Origin: Bordetella parapertussis
GTDB lineage: Bacteria > Pseudomonadota > Gammaproteobacteria > Burkholderiales > SG8-41
Reading direction: 5' to 3'
Assembly: GCA_945861275.1 (NCBI GenBank)
Contig: CAMATZ010000021.1
Location: 25,765 to 89,764, forward strand
DNA length: 64,000 nucleotides
Below, in pieces: positions 1 through 10,746 of this stretch (positions within the stretch are counted from its first letter, which is position 1; the number at the start of each line of letters is the position of its first letter). A model generated the notes under the pieces. It was not told where the DNA came from. It saw only the letters and a program-made list of their open reading frames with translations, and made no database searches. The translations under genes and the position numbers were made by a program.

Positions 1-693
1 GAGGGTATCGCGCAGCGGCTGGGGGTGACGCTGGGAGACACACTGACCTTTGATATCGCGGGCACGCCGGTAAGCGCGACGGTAACCAGTTTGCGCAAAG
101 TGGATTGGGACAGCTTTAACGTCAATTTTTTCATGATTGCGCCACCGGGTTTGCTCGAAGCTCAGCCGGTGAGCTACGTCACCAGTTTTCATCTGCCGCC
201 ACGCAACAGCGAGTTGCTAAATGCGCTGATCAAGCAATTTCCCAATCTGCTGGTCATCGATGTGGCGCAAGTAATGGCGCAGGTGCAAAAAATGATGATG
301 CAGGTGTCGAAAGCGGTGCAGTTTGTGTTCCTGTTCACCTTGCTGGCGGGGCTGGTGGTGTTTTACGCCGCGATTGCCAGCACTCAGGACGAGCGCGTGC
401 AGCAGGCCGCGGTGATGCGCACACTGGGTGCCAGCCGCGTGCAATTGACGCGCGCGCACCTCGCCGAGTTCGCGGTGATAGGCGCACTGGCCGGGTTGAT
501 CGCGGCAGCGGGGGCAAGCGGGCTGGGATATGTGCTGGCGGTCAAAGTGCTTAACGTGAGCTACCACTTCAGCCCGCTGGCATGGCTAACCGGTGTGGTG
601 TGCGGCGGCGCGGGTATAGCGCTGGCGGGCTATCTCGGCACGCGGCGCGTGCTGGCGACGCCGCCGATGCGGGTGCTGCGAGAGCTTTCCTGA
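1..693 (+). CDS. ABC transporter permease, YbbP/FtsX-like (5' end missing)
   Basis: The reading frame is already open at base 1, so only the C-terminal 230 residues are present. The first part looks like the extracytoplasmic MacB/FtsX-type domain, with a stretch around VNFFMIAPPG that is typical of YbbP-like permeases. It is followed by three hydrophobic segments (roughly residues 105-130, 155-185 and 195-215) separated by a cytoplasmic loop with QDERVQQAAVMRTLGAS, the usual FtsX-family coupling region. Proteins of this family pair with a LolD/YbbA-like ATPase in the inner membrane and export or extract lipophilic substrates; the substrate cannot be told here. The partner ATPase would lie upstream, outside the window. 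The gene ends 19 bases before rmuC. Confidence 0.85.
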   Translation, partial: EGIAQRLGVTLGDTLTFDIAGTPVSATVTSLRKVDWDSFNVNFFMIAPPGLLEAQPVSYVTSFHLPPRNSELLNALIKQFPNLLVIDVAQVMAQVQKMMMQVSKAVQFVFLFTLLAGLVVFYAAIASTQDERVQQAAVMRTLGASRVQLTRAHLAEFAVIGALAGLIAAAGASGLGYVLAVKVLNVSYHFSPLAWLTGVVCGGAGIALAGYLGTRRVLATPPMRVLRELS

Positions 694-712
694 ACGGCGG
701 TATACTGCTTCG

Positions 713-1990
713 ATGATGGATATCGTCCTGATAGTGTTGTTGGCCTTGGTGCTGATGGTGCTGATCGCGCTGGTGCTGGTGTATCTGCGCATGCAGGCGC
801 AGACGCGTGTGCTGATGACGCTTTCCGCGCAATTCGATAGCGGCCTCGAAGCCAAACACCGCGCCATGCTGGTCGATCTGCACAGCGGTCTCACACAACA
901 GGGCGACCGGCTGGGCGGGCATCTCACGGACACCAGCGACCGGCTGCGTGGTGCGGTGGGCGCCGAGCTCAAACAAACGCGCGACACGCTGCATGCATTG
1001 CAACTCACGCTGACGCAGAATTTTGCTGCGCAGCGTGAAGTGATGAGCGAAAAGCTCGCCGAAACCACGCGCTCGCTCAATGCCAAGATCGACGAGCGGC
1101 TGGAGCAGATTTCGGGCAAGGTGAGCGAGCGCCTCGACGAAGGTTTCAAGAAAACCAACGAAACCTTTGTTAACGTGATGACGCGGCTGGCCACCATCGA
1201 CGAGGCGCAGAAAAAAATAGAAGGGCTGACCGGTAGCGTGGTCAGTCTGCAGGAACTGCTCGGCGACAAGCGTGCGCGCGGCGCGTTTGGCGAGGTTCAG
1301 CTCGAGGCGCTGGTGCGTAATGTGTTGCCGACCAGCGCGTTTGAAATGCAATGCACGCTCTCCAACGGCACGCGCGCCGACTGCGTATTGATGCTCCCGC
1401 CACCCACTGGAAAGGTCGCGGTGGATTCGAAGTTTCCGCTGGAGAACTATCACCGCATGTACGCGCCGGACACTAACGAGGTCGATTACACGCTGGCGCA
1501 AAAGCAGTTCAAGATCGATGTGAAGCGCCATGTGGATGCGATCAGCGGCAAATACATCATCGCGGGAGAAACCGCCGATGGCGCGGTGATGTTCATTCCG
1601 GCGGAGGCGGTGTTCGCGGAGATCCACGCGCATCACGCTGAAGTGGTCGAGTACGCCAATGCGAAACATGTGTGGATCGTGTCGCCGACCACGCTGATGG
1701 CGGTGCTCAACACCGCGCGCGCGGTGCTGAAGGATGTCGAAACACGCAACCAGATCCACGTGATCAAGGACGAGCTGGTCAAGTTGAGCCACGATTTCGC
1801 GCGCTTCGATGACCGTATGCGCAAGCTCGCCGATCACGTGCGGCAGGCGCACGAAGACGCGCAGCAGGTGCAGATCAGCAGTAAAAAAATCTCGCAGCGC
1901 TTCGCGCAGATCGAAGGCGTTGAGCTGGAGGAAGCGCCGGTGCCGTTGCTCAAGGTTGTGGAGAGCAGGGAAATGGGTAACGACACCTAG
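713..1990 (+). CDS. rmuC: RmuC-family DNA recombination protein
   Basis: A 425-residue protein that starts with one hydrophobic segment (residues 2-24) acting as a membrane anchor. A long helical, coiled-coil-like stretch follows (about 40-160) and then the RmuC core (about 180-380), including GAFGEVQLEALVRNVLP and the VDSKFPLENY region. That core has a predicted restriction-endonuclease-like fold. In E. coli RmuC limits inversions at short inverted repeats. This is of interest because the window is rich in inverted repeats, although no direct link is shown. Length and domain order are normal for the family. The start chosen is the ATG of MMDIVL, 19 bases after the permease gene. Confidence 0.93.
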   Translation: MMDIVLIVLLALVLMVLIALVLVYLRMQAQTRVLMTLSAQFDSGLEAKHRAMLVDLHSGLTQQGDRLGGHLTDTSDRLRGAVGAELKQTRDTLHALQLTLTQNFAAQREVMSEKLAETTRSLNAKIDERLEQISGKVSERLDEGFKKTNETFVNVMTRLATIDEAQKKIEGLTGSVVSLQELLGDKRARGAFGEVQLEALVRNVLPTSAFEMQCTLSNGTRADCVLMLPPPTGKVAVDSKFPLENYHRMYAPDTNEVDYTLAQKQFKIDVKRHVDAISGKYIIAGETADGAVMFIPAEAVFAEIHAHHAEVVEYANAKHVWIVSPTTLMAVLNTARAVLKDVETRNQIHVIKDELVKLSHDFARFDDRMRKLADHVRQAHEDAQQVQISSKKISQRFAQIEGVELEEAPVPLLKVVESREMGNDT

Positions 1991-2080
1991 CGCGCCACAG
2001 ACGATGCGCCGCGCCCTTGTCATTCCCGTCTGCGCGGGAAAGACAGGCTCTCTTCAATTTCCACATGTAACTACTTGTTA

Positions 2081-2863
2081 ATGTTCGGTTTTTTTAAGAA
2101 GCGCCGGCGTGAGCGCATATTGCGTGAGGCGCACCTGGATGAAGCCGGGTGGAACCGCGCGCTATCGGATTACAGCTTTACCCGTGCGCTGAACGCCGAC
2201 GAGCGCAACCGTCTGAAGCAGTGGGTGATACTGTTTCTCGCTGAAAAACCCATCAACGGCGCAGGCAAACTGCACATCGACAACGGCGCGCGGCTGGCCA
2301 TCGCCATACAGGCGTGCATGCTGATCCTTAATCTCGATCTCGACTGGTACAAGAGCTGGACCGAAGTGATTATCTATCCCGGTGAGTTCGTTGCACGCCA
2401 TGAAGAAGTGGATGATGCCGGCGTGGTGCACACCATTAACGCGCCCATGAGCGGTGAATCGTGGGAGCATGGTACCGTGGTTTTGTCGTGGGCCGATGTG
2501 CAGCAAGCGGGGCAGGCCGGGCACGATGGGGCGTATAACGTGGTGATCCACGAGTTTGCACACCAGATCGACATGCTGAATGGCGAGGCCAACGGCTTTC
2601 CACCATTGCACGGGAATATGGTGCGTGAAGAATGGGGAAAGGCATTCAGTATGGCCTACGCGCATTTCTGCAAGCGCGTCGATGATTGGGAGGACACCGC
2701 GATCGACGAGTACGCGGCCGAAAATCCTGCCGAGTTTTTCGCCGTGATCAGCGAGGCGTTTTTTGAGACGCCGCTGACGGTGCGCAATGAATACCCCGAT
2801 GTTTATGCCCAACTGGCGCTGTTTTACCGGCAGGATCCCGCAGCGAGGATATCCACTTCGTAG
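2081..2863 (+). CDS. mtfA: MtfA-like zinc metallopeptidase (M90)
   Basis: A 260-residue protein with a basic N-terminus (MFGFFKKRRR) and the zinc motif HEFAH at about residues 160-164, followed by QIDMLNGEANG, as in MtfA/DgsA-anti-repressor proteins of peptidase family M90. In enterobacteria MtfA binds the glucose repressor Mlc and has aminopeptidase activity; a cytosolic role is expected here, but the partner is unknown. The ATG at 2081 is preferred over an in-frame TTG two codons upstream because homologues start MFxF. The TAG stop codon (2861-2863) lies inside the left arm of a 24-bp inverted repeat, so the repeat has shaped the 3' end of this gene. Confidence 0.9.
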   Translation: MFGFFKKRRRERILREAHLDEAGWNRALSDYSFTRALNADERNRLKQWVILFLAEKPINGAGKLHIDNGARLAIAIQACMLILNLDLDWYKSWTEVIIYPGEFVARHEEVDDAGVVHTINAPMSGESWEHGTVVLSWADVQQAGQAGHDGAYNVVIHEFAHQIDMLNGEANGFPPLHGNMVREEWGKAFSMAYAHFCKRVDDWEDTAIDEYAAENPAEFFAVISEAFFETPLTVRNEYPDVYAQLALFYRQDPAARISTS

Positions 2864-2927
2864 GGCGCAATCCCATTGCGCCGAATGCGTAGCGTTGACA
2901 TACGGCGCAATGGGATTGCGCCCTACG
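2859..2927. repeat. 24-bp perfect inverted repeat (dispersed family, copy A)
   Basis: The left arm is 2859-2882 and the right arm 2904-2927. They are exact reverse complements around a 21-base loop. The arm starts CGTAGGGCGCAAT. The same arm recurs at 29254-29305 and, interrupted, at 62939-63037. The left arm carries the TAG stop of mtfA. A transcript hairpin here could also act in 3'-end processing of mtfA mRNA; there is no U-run, so it is not a classic terminator. Confidence 0.9.
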
Positions 2928-3017
2928 GACGTCGAATTCAAAAGCAAGACCGGGAGTGCGCTGCATTGCGGCTGTCGTTATAGTGCAAGCGTTATCCCAT
3001 GCTTAAAAGAACCGAAC

Positions 3018-4115
3018 ATGAAAACGCTAACGAGCCTCAACCAACGCGCCGCCGCCACGCTTAACGATCCGCGCTGGGCTGCCGTGGTCGCACGCGACCC
3101 CGCAGCCGACGGCAAATTCTTTTACGCCGTCAATACCACCGGCGTGTATTGCCGCCCGTCCTGTGCGTCGCGACCGGCACGACCTGAAAACGTGCAATTT
3201 CACGCCACACGCGCGGGTGCGGAGCGCGCGGGCTTTCGTCCCTGCAAGCGCTGCAAGCCGGAGCAGCCGCCGCTGGTCGAGCGCTATGCTGCAATGGTGG
3301 TCAAGGTCTGCCGACTCATCGAGCGCGCAGAGACGATGCCCAGTCTGGCGTCATTGGCAGCGCAAGCCGGGTTGAGCGCCCACCACTTTCACCGCGTGTT
3401 CAAGTTGGCCACGGGGTTGACGCCCAAAGGTTACGCAGCGGCGCAGCGCGCGCAACGCGTGCGCAAAGCGCTGGGTCGCGGCAGCAAGGTAACCGCAGCC
3501 ATCTTCGACGCCGGCTACAACTCCAACGGGCGCTTCTACGAAAAATCCAACGCGCTGCTGGGCATGACGCCCGCAACATTTCGCGCCGGTGGTGCGAACA
3601 CGGCCATACGCTTCGCCGTCGGCGAATGCACTCTTGGGGCGATACTGGTGGCCGCCAGCGAGCGCGGCGTGTGCGCGATACTCATGGGCGACGATCCCAA
3701 TGCACTGGCGCGCGATTTGCAGGATCGTTTTCCGCGCGCAAACCTGATCGGCGGCGACCACAAGTTCGAGCGCATGGTAGCCAAAGTCGTGAGGTTTGTG
3801 GAAGCGCCCGCACGCGGACTGGACCTGCCGCTGGATGTGCGTGGCACCGCGTTCCAGCAGCGGGTGTGGCAGGCGCTGCAAAAAATCCCCGCCGCGTCTA
3901 CCGCGACTTACAGCGAGATCGCACAGCGCATCGGCGCGCCGAAAGCGGTTCGCGCCGTGGCCGGGGCATGTGCGGCGAATGCGCTGGCGGTGGCGATACC
4001 GTGCCACCGCGTGGTACGCAATGACGGCGGGCTGGCGGGCTATCGCTGGGGCGTTGAACGCAAGCGCGCGTTGCTCGAGCGAGAAGGCGTAAAAATGGGG
4101 TCAGACACGAAATAG
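3018..4115 (+). CDS. ada: Bifunctional Ada: AraC-type regulator / O6-alkylguanine-DNA alkyltransferase
   Basis: A 365-residue three-part Ada protein. Residues about 10-90 are the Ada zinc domain with YCRPSC and later PCKRC, giving the four cysteines that bind zinc; one of them accepts methyl groups from phosphotriesters. Residues about 95-190 form the AraC-type helix-turn-helix pair. Residues about 200-355 are the methyltransferase domain with the active-site IPCHRV. The protein removes methyl groups from O6-methylguanine and, once methylated, activates adaptive-response genes. The frame is open far upstream through the inverted repeat, but the ATG at 3018 begins the conserved sequence and gives the normal length (E. 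coli Ada is 354 residues). Confidence 0.93.
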   Translation: MKTLTSLNQRAAATLNDPRWAAVVARDPAADGKFFYAVNTTGVYCRPSCASRPARPENVQFHATRAGAERAGFRPCKRCKPEQPPLVERYAAMVVKVCRLIERAETMPSLASLAAQAGLSAHHFHRVFKLATGLTPKGYAAAQRAQRVRKALGRGSKVTAAIFDAGYNSNGRFYEKSNALLGMTPATFRAGGANTAIRFAVGECTLGAILVAASERGVCAILMGDDPNALARDLQDRFPRANLIGGDHKFERMVAKVVRFVEAPARGLDLPLDVRGTAFQQRVWQALQKIPAASTATYSEIAQRIGAPKAVRAVAGACAANALAVAIPCHRVVRNDGGLAGYRWGVERKRALLEREGVKMGSDTK

Positions 4116-4143
4116 TTCATAACTGTCTGTTTTTAAACGATTT

Positions 4144-4548
4144 TTAATATTTTTTATTCAGTGCCACCGTTTCATACTCGCCGGGCGAGGTGATTTCCAG
4201 CAGTTCCAGATCGTCCGAGCAGTCGAGTTCGTTGTGGGTGATGCCCGGCGGTTGCAGGCAGCAGTCGCCGGGGCCGAAGGTATGCTCGCCCTGTCCCGCG
4301 TAGGTAAATTTGATCCAGCCTTTGAGGATGTAGATCATCTGAAAATCCAGGCGATGCTGGTGCATGCCCGTGGTGTGCAGCGCGCCGTGATCCGCGCCTT
4401 TTTTAACGCGGATCACATGCGCCCTGAATTGTCCGTGGGTTGCATTTTTGATGCCCAGATCGCGGTATTCGAGAAAGGGGCGCAGGCCCGATTCAAACTG
4501 CGCGTCCTTGACCATACTTACCGAGAATTTCATTTCTGCTGCGTCCAT
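4144..4548 (-). CDS. Small cupin-domain protein
   Basis: A single-domain cupin of 134 residues. Metal-binding cupin motif 1 is visible as GMHQHRLDFQMIYILKG (about residues 60-76) and motif 2 as FGPGDCCLQPPGITHNE (about 91-107), with two His and a Glu/Asp set suited to Fe or Mn. Such proteins can be dioxygenases, isomerases or small-ligand sensors, and the sequence does not decide. It lies downstream of, and on the same strand as, the MDR oxidoreductase gene (gap 39 bases), so the two may be co-transcribed. The GGAGACTCC-like context just upstream of the ATG gives an adequate ribosome binding site. Confidence 0.8.
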   Translation of the reverse strand: MDAAEMKFSVSMVKDAQFESGLRPFLEYRDLGIKNATHGQFRAHVIRVKKGADHGALHTTGMHQHRLDFQMIYILKGWIKFTYAGQGEHTFGPGDCCLQPPGITHNELDCSDDLELLEITSPGEYETVALNKKY

Positions 4549-4587
4549 GGGAGTCTCCTCAATAAAAAATATTTGCTGTCGCAGGCA

Positions 4588-5511
4588 TTAACGCACCTTC
4601 AACACCAGTTTGCCGCGGAAGTGACGTCCTTCGCTGATCTTGTGCGCAGCCGCCGCCTGCGACAGCTCAAACAGGGTGATTTCGGGCGCGCGCACCGCAC
4701 CGCTGGTGGCGAGTGCTGCGATGCGCTCGAGATGCGGGCGGTCGCGGCCGACCTTGGGACGCAGCGACTGCACATCGGCGCGCGGCGATGCCGGTGCGGC
4801 CTGCCCTGCTGCGATAGACGCCGCGCGACCGCCCGCGCGCAACACCGCGAAGGAGCGTTTGGTCACGTCGCCGCCGACGGTGTCGAATACGGCGTCACAG
4901 CCGGACACCACCTTGGTGAAATCCTGCGCGTTGTAATCGATGATCTGGTCGGCGCCGAGTTTGCGCAGGTAGTCGTGATTTTCTGCCCGCGCCGTGGTGA
5001 TCACGCGCGCGCCGATGTGCTTGGCCAGTTGCACCGCGTAGCTGGCGACGCCGCCCGCGCCGCCCTGAATCAATATTGTTTCGCCGGATTTAAGTTGCAG
5101 CGTGTCTTCGATCGAGCACAGCGCGGTAAGGCCGATCAGCGCCAGCGCCGCGCACTCCGCGTGCGACAGGCTGGCGGGCTTTTTGGCGATGATGGATGCT
5201 TTGATCGCGATTTTTTCCGCATAGGCTTGTTCCTGGCCGACATCACACACGCCAAACACGGCGTCGCCCACGGCGAAGTCTGTTACGCCGGCGCCCAGCG
5301 CGCTCACTACGCCTGAGAAATCACGCCCCGGAATGTACGGCAAGTCGGTGATTGGCGCATAGCTCCCGGCGCGCACTTTCCAGTCGGCGCCGTTGACGCT
5401 GGCAGCGTGCACATCGACCAGCACCTGACCAGGCCCCGCAACCGGATCGGCAATATCGCCGTATTCCATCACGTCGGGCCCGCCATGTTTTCTGAAAAAG
5501 GCTGCTTTCAT
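4588..5511 (-). CDS. NADP-dependent MDR oxidoreductase (quinone reductase-like)
   Basis: A 307-residue zinc-independent medium-chain reductase. The N-terminal GroES-like domain contains SVNGADWKVRAGSY and the conserved IPGRDFSGVV. The NADPH-binding Rossmann domain has ILIQGGAGGVASYAVQLAK at about residues 145-163. The structural and catalytic zinc cysteines of alcohol dehydrogenases are missing, so it belongs with quinone oxidoreductase/zeta-crystallin-like enzymes. The substrate is unknown; related enzymes reduce quinones or alpha,beta-unsaturated carbonyls in the cytoplasm. The start ATG at 5511 is preceded by GGAGAG. It is divergent from the carboxymuconolactone decarboxylase-like gene. 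Confidence 0.87.
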   Translation of the reverse strand: MKAAFFRKHGGPDVMEYGDIADPVAGPGQVLVDVHAASVNGADWKVRAGSYAPITDLPYIPGRDFSGVVSALGAGVTDFAVGDAVFGVCDVGQEQAYAEKIAIKASIIAKKPASLSHAECAALALIGLTALCSIEDTLQLKSGETILIQGGAGGVASYAVQLAKHIGARVITTARAENHDYLRKLGADQIIDYNAQDFTKVVSGCDAVFDTVGGDVTKRSFAVLRAGGRAASIAAGQAAPASPRADVQSLRPKVGRDRPHLERIAALATSGAVRAPEITLFELSQAAAAHKISEGRHFRGKLVLKVR

Positions 5512-5669
5512 GTTCTCTCCAAATCAGGGTTGCTGAATGGTGGCTATCGTAGCACGCCGGCGTTGATGCGCTTAGCCGATGGTGATTTAAGACGCAGGAC
5601 GTGGCGAGGCAGGTAAAATTCGCTAGCATATTCAGCATCAGGGACAGGGCAAACGCACAAAGGAAAATT

Positions 5670-6602
5670 ATGGCTAATGACAACAATGCTATCGACAAGC
5701 TCAAAGCGCGTTATGGCGCGCGCGGCGTGGACAATGCCGCCCGCTTGCATCCCAACGATTTCACGCAGGTGATGGCGTGGCGTGACGAAATGGATCCGCA
5801 ATATACGCAGCTGCTGCTGGATTTTACCTATGGCGGCTTGATGACGCGCGGCGTGCTAACCGAGCGCGTGCGCCTGCTGGTGGTGATTGCGCAATGCGCG
5901 GCGATGGCCGAACTGGAGTATCTCGAAAGCTCGATGCGTGCCGCGCTCAATGAGGACGTAAGCGCGCGGGAAATACTGGAGATTCTGTTACAAACCACCG
6001 TCTACGTGGGGATGCCGAAGATCAATCGCGCGGCGCGCGTGTTTCACAGTGTGATCAAGGAACTGGGGCGTATGCAGGAGTTGACGCAAACACAGCCGCC
6101 GCTCGAAGGCCGCAATGACAAGCGTTCGCTGGCGGCGGAGCGCGCGACCTGGAATGTCACCGATGAACGCTTTCCCACACGCGAAGCGATGCTGGAAAAA
6201 TATGGCTGGCACGGCATCAGTGCCGGTTTGCGCTTGCAGCCCACGCATCATCCCGAAGCGATCATGCGCATGGACCGCAGCGATCAGAATTTTCTCAAGT
6301 ACTGGCTCGATTTCATCTACGGCGGCATGTATGTGCGCGGCGTACTCGAGGACAAGATACGCATCCTGTGCGTGGTGGGCGTATGCACGGCGCTGGATGA
6401 AATGATGCAGGGCGAAAACCATGTGCGTGCAGCGCTCGCGCTGGGCGCCACCCCGCGTGAAGTGCAGGAAGTCGCGGTGCAATCGACGCAGTACTGGGGC
6501 ATGCCGCGCAGTCTGCGCACCATGGCGATACTGGAGCGCGTGTTAAGAGAGCAGGGCCGAATGGCGGAACTCACGGAGACGCAACTGCCGTTGCCGGCGT
6601 GA
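5670..6602 (+). CDS. Tandem carboxymuconolactone decarboxylase-like protein
   Basis: 310 residues with two CMD/AhpD-like helical domains (about 25-120 and 175-285). The repeats are recognisable from the paired phrases LLLDFTYGGLMTRGVLTERVRLL and YWLDFIYGGMYVRGVLEDKIRIL. The AhpD-type redox CxxC pair is absent from both domains, so peroxidase activity is unlikely; a decarboxylase or lactone-type role is possible but unproven. An open frame extends 23 codons upstream, but the ATG at 5670 has a good AGGAAA site six bases before it. It is divergent from the MDR oxidoreductase gene, which suggests a shared regulatory gap at 5512-5669. Confidence 0.82.
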   Translation: MANDNNAIDKLKARYGARGVDNAARLHPNDFTQVMAWRDEMDPQYTQLLLDFTYGGLMTRGVLTERVRLLVVIAQCAAMAELEYLESSMRAALNEDVSAREILEILLQTTVYVGMPKINRAARVFHSVIKELGRMQELTQTQPPLEGRNDKRSLAAERATWNVTDERFPTREAMLEKYGWHGISAGLRLQPTHHPEAIMRMDRSDQNFLKYWLDFIYGGMYVRGVLEDKIRILCVVGVCTALDEMMQGENHVRAALALGATPREVQEVAVQSTQYWGMPRSLRTMAILERVLREQGRMAELTETQLPLPA

Positions 6603-6982
6603 TCCCGGCCAGCCCGAACGTAGGGGTTCGCTGCACTCACCGCCAACCTACAATAAGAGTGGGTTAGCGTCAGCCCGGTAGGTTGGGCTGGTAAGCCCAA
6701 CGTCAGCGGTGCATCAGAACGACAGCTGCCGAAGTCGAATTGTTTTCCAATTACGGCGGAAACGAAACATCAAATCGACTCCGCTACAAATGGCGCTATC
6801 TTAAGCCGGCGCCTATAGGGGAAAACAACCACTCCGTCATTCTGGCGAACGCCAGAATGACGGGTTGGAATTTTTGCGTTGTCCTACCCGTAGCTAACGC
6901 GTTAAAATAGTGCCATTCGACTCCGTTACCTGTCGTTCGGGAGTCACGCCCGTACCGCGTCAAGCCGTTGCAAACAACCACA
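6603..6982. repeat. Intergenic region (380 bp) with two palindromic repeat elements
   Basis: No gene is supported here. Two small structured elements are visible. The first spans about 6618-6700, with a 9-bp inverted repeat CCAACCTAC (6643-6651) / GTAGGTTGG (6678-6686) and a nested hairpin TTGGGCT-GGTA-AGCCCAA at 6683-6700. The second is a 13-bp perfect hairpin with a 4-base loop at 6834-6863 (CCGTCATTCTGGC arm), a widespread type of bacterial intergenic palindrome. The region lies between two convergent genes, so these hairpins may serve as 3' ends. The 61-codon open frame at 6796-6981 on the minus strand is made of the repeat and is not taken as a gene. Confidence 0.7.
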
Positions 6983-7846
6983 CTACTGCATTGCTCCCGC
7001 GGTGATCACCGTCGTGCGGTGCATCAGCCGCGGCAGCGACGCAGGGTAGTCGAACGTTGCCTTGTGTTGTGTTGAGCAGTCGTCCCACATCACCAGGTCA
7101 TGCTGGCGCCAGTTGTGCAGATAGGTGAATTCCAGTTTCACGCAGTGCGCGATAAGTTCTGCGATCAGGTCGCGGCTTTCGTCTTCGGGAACACCGAGGA
7201 TACGCGCGGTATAACCTTCAGTGATGTAAAGGCATTTGCGGCCGTTCACCGGATGCACGCGCACCAGTGGATGGATGGCTTGCGGATCGGCTTTCACGGC
7301 TGCGTTGTAATCCTTTTTGATGCCCGACGCCACGGTCTTGGTGAGGCGGTGCAGGATGCTGTGCACAGCCTGCAGGCCGTCGAGGCGTTGTTTCATGGAC
7401 TGGGGCAGCGCCTGGTACGCGGCGGACACACTGGCGAAATTTGTGTCGCCGAGTATGCGGCCGTTTTGCTCGGGGACTTCGAGTGCACGCAGCGCGGAGA
7501 TGGCATGCGGGTTGGCGAGATAGGCGCCATCGGTATGCCAGAAGATACCCGCATCGTAGCTGCCGATATACTGCCCTTCCTTCTTGATGTTGGAGATGAC
7601 GAACATCTCGGGGTGATCGACGTGCAGTTGGCTGGTCAATTTTAATTTGCGCAGTTCGCCGAAGCGCGCGCTGAAGCGGATGTGATCCTCGTCGCTAAGC
7701 GCCTGGCCGCGAAAGTAGAGAACTTCGTGCTGATAAAACGCTGTGCGGATCTGCGTAAATGCCGCATCATCGAGCGGGCGCGTCAGATCAGCGCCGATGA
7801 TTTCCGCGCCGAGCGCGGCGCCGGTGGGTTTGACTTGGATGGGCAT
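6983..7846 (-). CDS. TauD/TfdA-family Fe(II)/2-oxoglutarate dioxygenase
   Basis: A 287-residue enzyme of the taurine/2,4-D dioxygenase type. The iron-binding HxD is in IFWHTDGAYLAN (about residues 103-114), the distal His is in DDCSTQHKATFDY (about 253-265), and the 2-oxoglutarate-binding Arg is in PRLMHRTTV near the C-terminus. All key residues are present and the length is normal. The family hydroxylates sulfonates, aryloxyacetates, sulfate esters or other organic acids with release of succinate and CO2; the true substrate is not readable. It is divergent from a Bug receptor gene, so the two may serve the same compound. Confidence 0.9.
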   Translation of the reverse strand: MPIQVKPTGAALGAEIIGADLTRPLDDAAFTQIRTAFYQHEVLYFRGQALSDEDHIRFSARFGELRKLKLTSQLHVDHPEMFVISNIKKEGQYIGSYDAGIFWHTDGAYLANPHAISALRALEVPEQNGRILGDTNFASVSAAYQALPQSMKQRLDGLQAVHSILHRLTKTVASGIKKDYNAAVKADPQAIHPLVRVHPVNGRKCLYITEGYTARILGVPEDESRDLIAELIAHCVKLEFTYLHNWRQHDLVMWDDCSTQHKATFDYPASLPRLMHRTTVITAGAMQ

Positions 7847-8009
7847 GGGATTTTCCTTTTGCGCGCGCGGGGCGATGGTGGTTTTTATCCAGCATATAGC
7901 GGCAACGGTAGCCAGCTGTCAATCGCGTTTCCAGCTGGCGAGATAGCAGCGGCCTGCGCGACGATCTGCTACGATGAATGTTAATGAATCAGGTTATTGG
8001 AGGATGAGC

Positions 8010-9008
8010 ATGGATCACGGTATCCGATGGTGGGCGATTGCCGCTGGTTGCACGCTGGCCAGTGGCGGCGCATGGGCGCAGACGCGCGCAGCGCCGGCAG
8101 ATGCCGCGAAGTATCCATCGCGTCTGGTGCGGCTGCTGGTTGGCTATTCGCCAGGCGGCGCGGTGGACGTGTCGGCGCGGCTGATTGCGCAACGCATGAC
8201 TGAGGCGCTGGGTCAATCGACCATCGTCGAAAACCGTCCGGGCGCTGACGGCAATGTGGCCAGCGACTTGGTGGCTAAATCAGCGCCCGATGGCCATACG
8301 CTGGCGTACGTGAGTGCAGGCCACACCATGAATCCGGCGTTGCATCCGAAGTCGCTGCCGTATCACCCGTTGCGGGACTTCGCGCCGGTGTCGATGGTGG
8401 CAACCGGCGCGCAGACCCTGGTGGTGAATCCGTCGCTGCCGGTGCGTAATGTCAAGGATTTGGTGGCGCTGGCGCGGGCAAGACCGGGCCAGATCAACTT
8501 TGCATCGTCGGGTGCGGGCGGCCCCATGCATTTGTCGAGCGAATTGCTGAAATCCATGGCAGGCATAGACATTGTGCATGTGCCATACAAGGGCGGCGGG
8601 CCCGCGCTGAATGATGTGATCGGCGGCCAGATCGAGATGACGTTTGTCGGCACGCCGGCGAGCATGCCGCACATCCGCTCGGGCCGCTTGCGCATACTCG
8701 CCGTGTCAACGGCCAAACGCGTGGCCGCGCTGCCCGAGGTGCCCACCGTGGCGGAATCAGGTTACCCCGGCTTCGAGGTCGGCGCCTCGTATTCCGTGCT
8801 CGCGCCGGCGGGCACACCTGCAGTCATAGTCGGCCGGCTGAGCAGCGAACTGGCCAGGATCGCCGGCCTGCGCGAAATACGCGAACGGCTGACCGGACTT
8901 GGCCTTGAAATGGTGGGGGGCACGCCGGAACACCTTGCAGAATTCATGAAGGCCGATCTCGCCAAGTGGAGCAAACTGGTGCAAAGCATAGGGCTTAAGA
9001 CGGATTGA
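8010..9008 (+). CDS. Bug-family tripartite tricarboxylate transporter receptor
   Basis: 332 residues with a signal peptide (IRWWAIAAGCTLASGGAWAQ) followed by the Bug/TctC fold. Characteristic stretches are VRLLVGYSPGGAVDVSARL (about 37-55) and the VPYKGGGPALNDVIGGQ loop that contacts the carboxylate ligand (about 193-210). Such periplasmic proteins deliver carboxylic acids to TctAB-type membrane partners or act as sensors; no tctAB gene is nearby, as is common for this inflated family in Burkholderiales. The ATG at 8010 is chosen because GGAGG ends six bases before it; ATGs at 7974 and 8004 are in frame but less well placed. Confidence 0.92.
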   Translation: MDHGIRWWAIAAGCTLASGGAWAQTRAAPADAAKYPSRLVRLLVGYSPGGAVDVSARLIAQRMTEALGQSTIVENRPGADGNVASDLVAKSAPDGHTLAYVSAGHTMNPALHPKSLPYHPLRDFAPVSMVATGAQTLVVNPSLPVRNVKDLVALARARPGQINFASSGAGGPMHLSSELLKSMAGIDIVHVPYKGGGPALNDVIGGQIEMTFVGTPASMPHIRSGRLRILAVSTAKRVAALPEVPTVAESGYPGFEVGASYSVLAPAGTPAVIVGRLSSELARIAGLREIRERLTGLGLEMVGGTPEHLAEFMKADLAKWSKLVQSIGLKTD

Positions 9009-9027
9009 TGACGGCGTTAATTTTTTC

Positions 9028-10744
<1,717 letters not shown>

Positions 10745-10746
10745 CC

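Noticed and set aside
569..2023. 484-codon open frame on the minus strand opposite rmuC
   Set aside because: It is antisense to a well-supported gene, is rich in His, Arg and Gln, and has no motif; it is a codon-bias shadow.
2859..2927. 24-bp inverted repeat considered as an intrinsic terminator
   Set aside because: The stem is strong, but no U-run follows on either strand and the loop is long; it is kept as a repeat element.
4234..5316. 360-codon plus-strand frame across the cupin and MDR genes
   Set aside because: It is antisense to two genes with clear domains and shows no family features.
6796..6981. 61-codon minus-strand frame
   Set aside because: Its middle is the translated intergenic palindrome at 6834-6863; such frames are by-products of the repeat.
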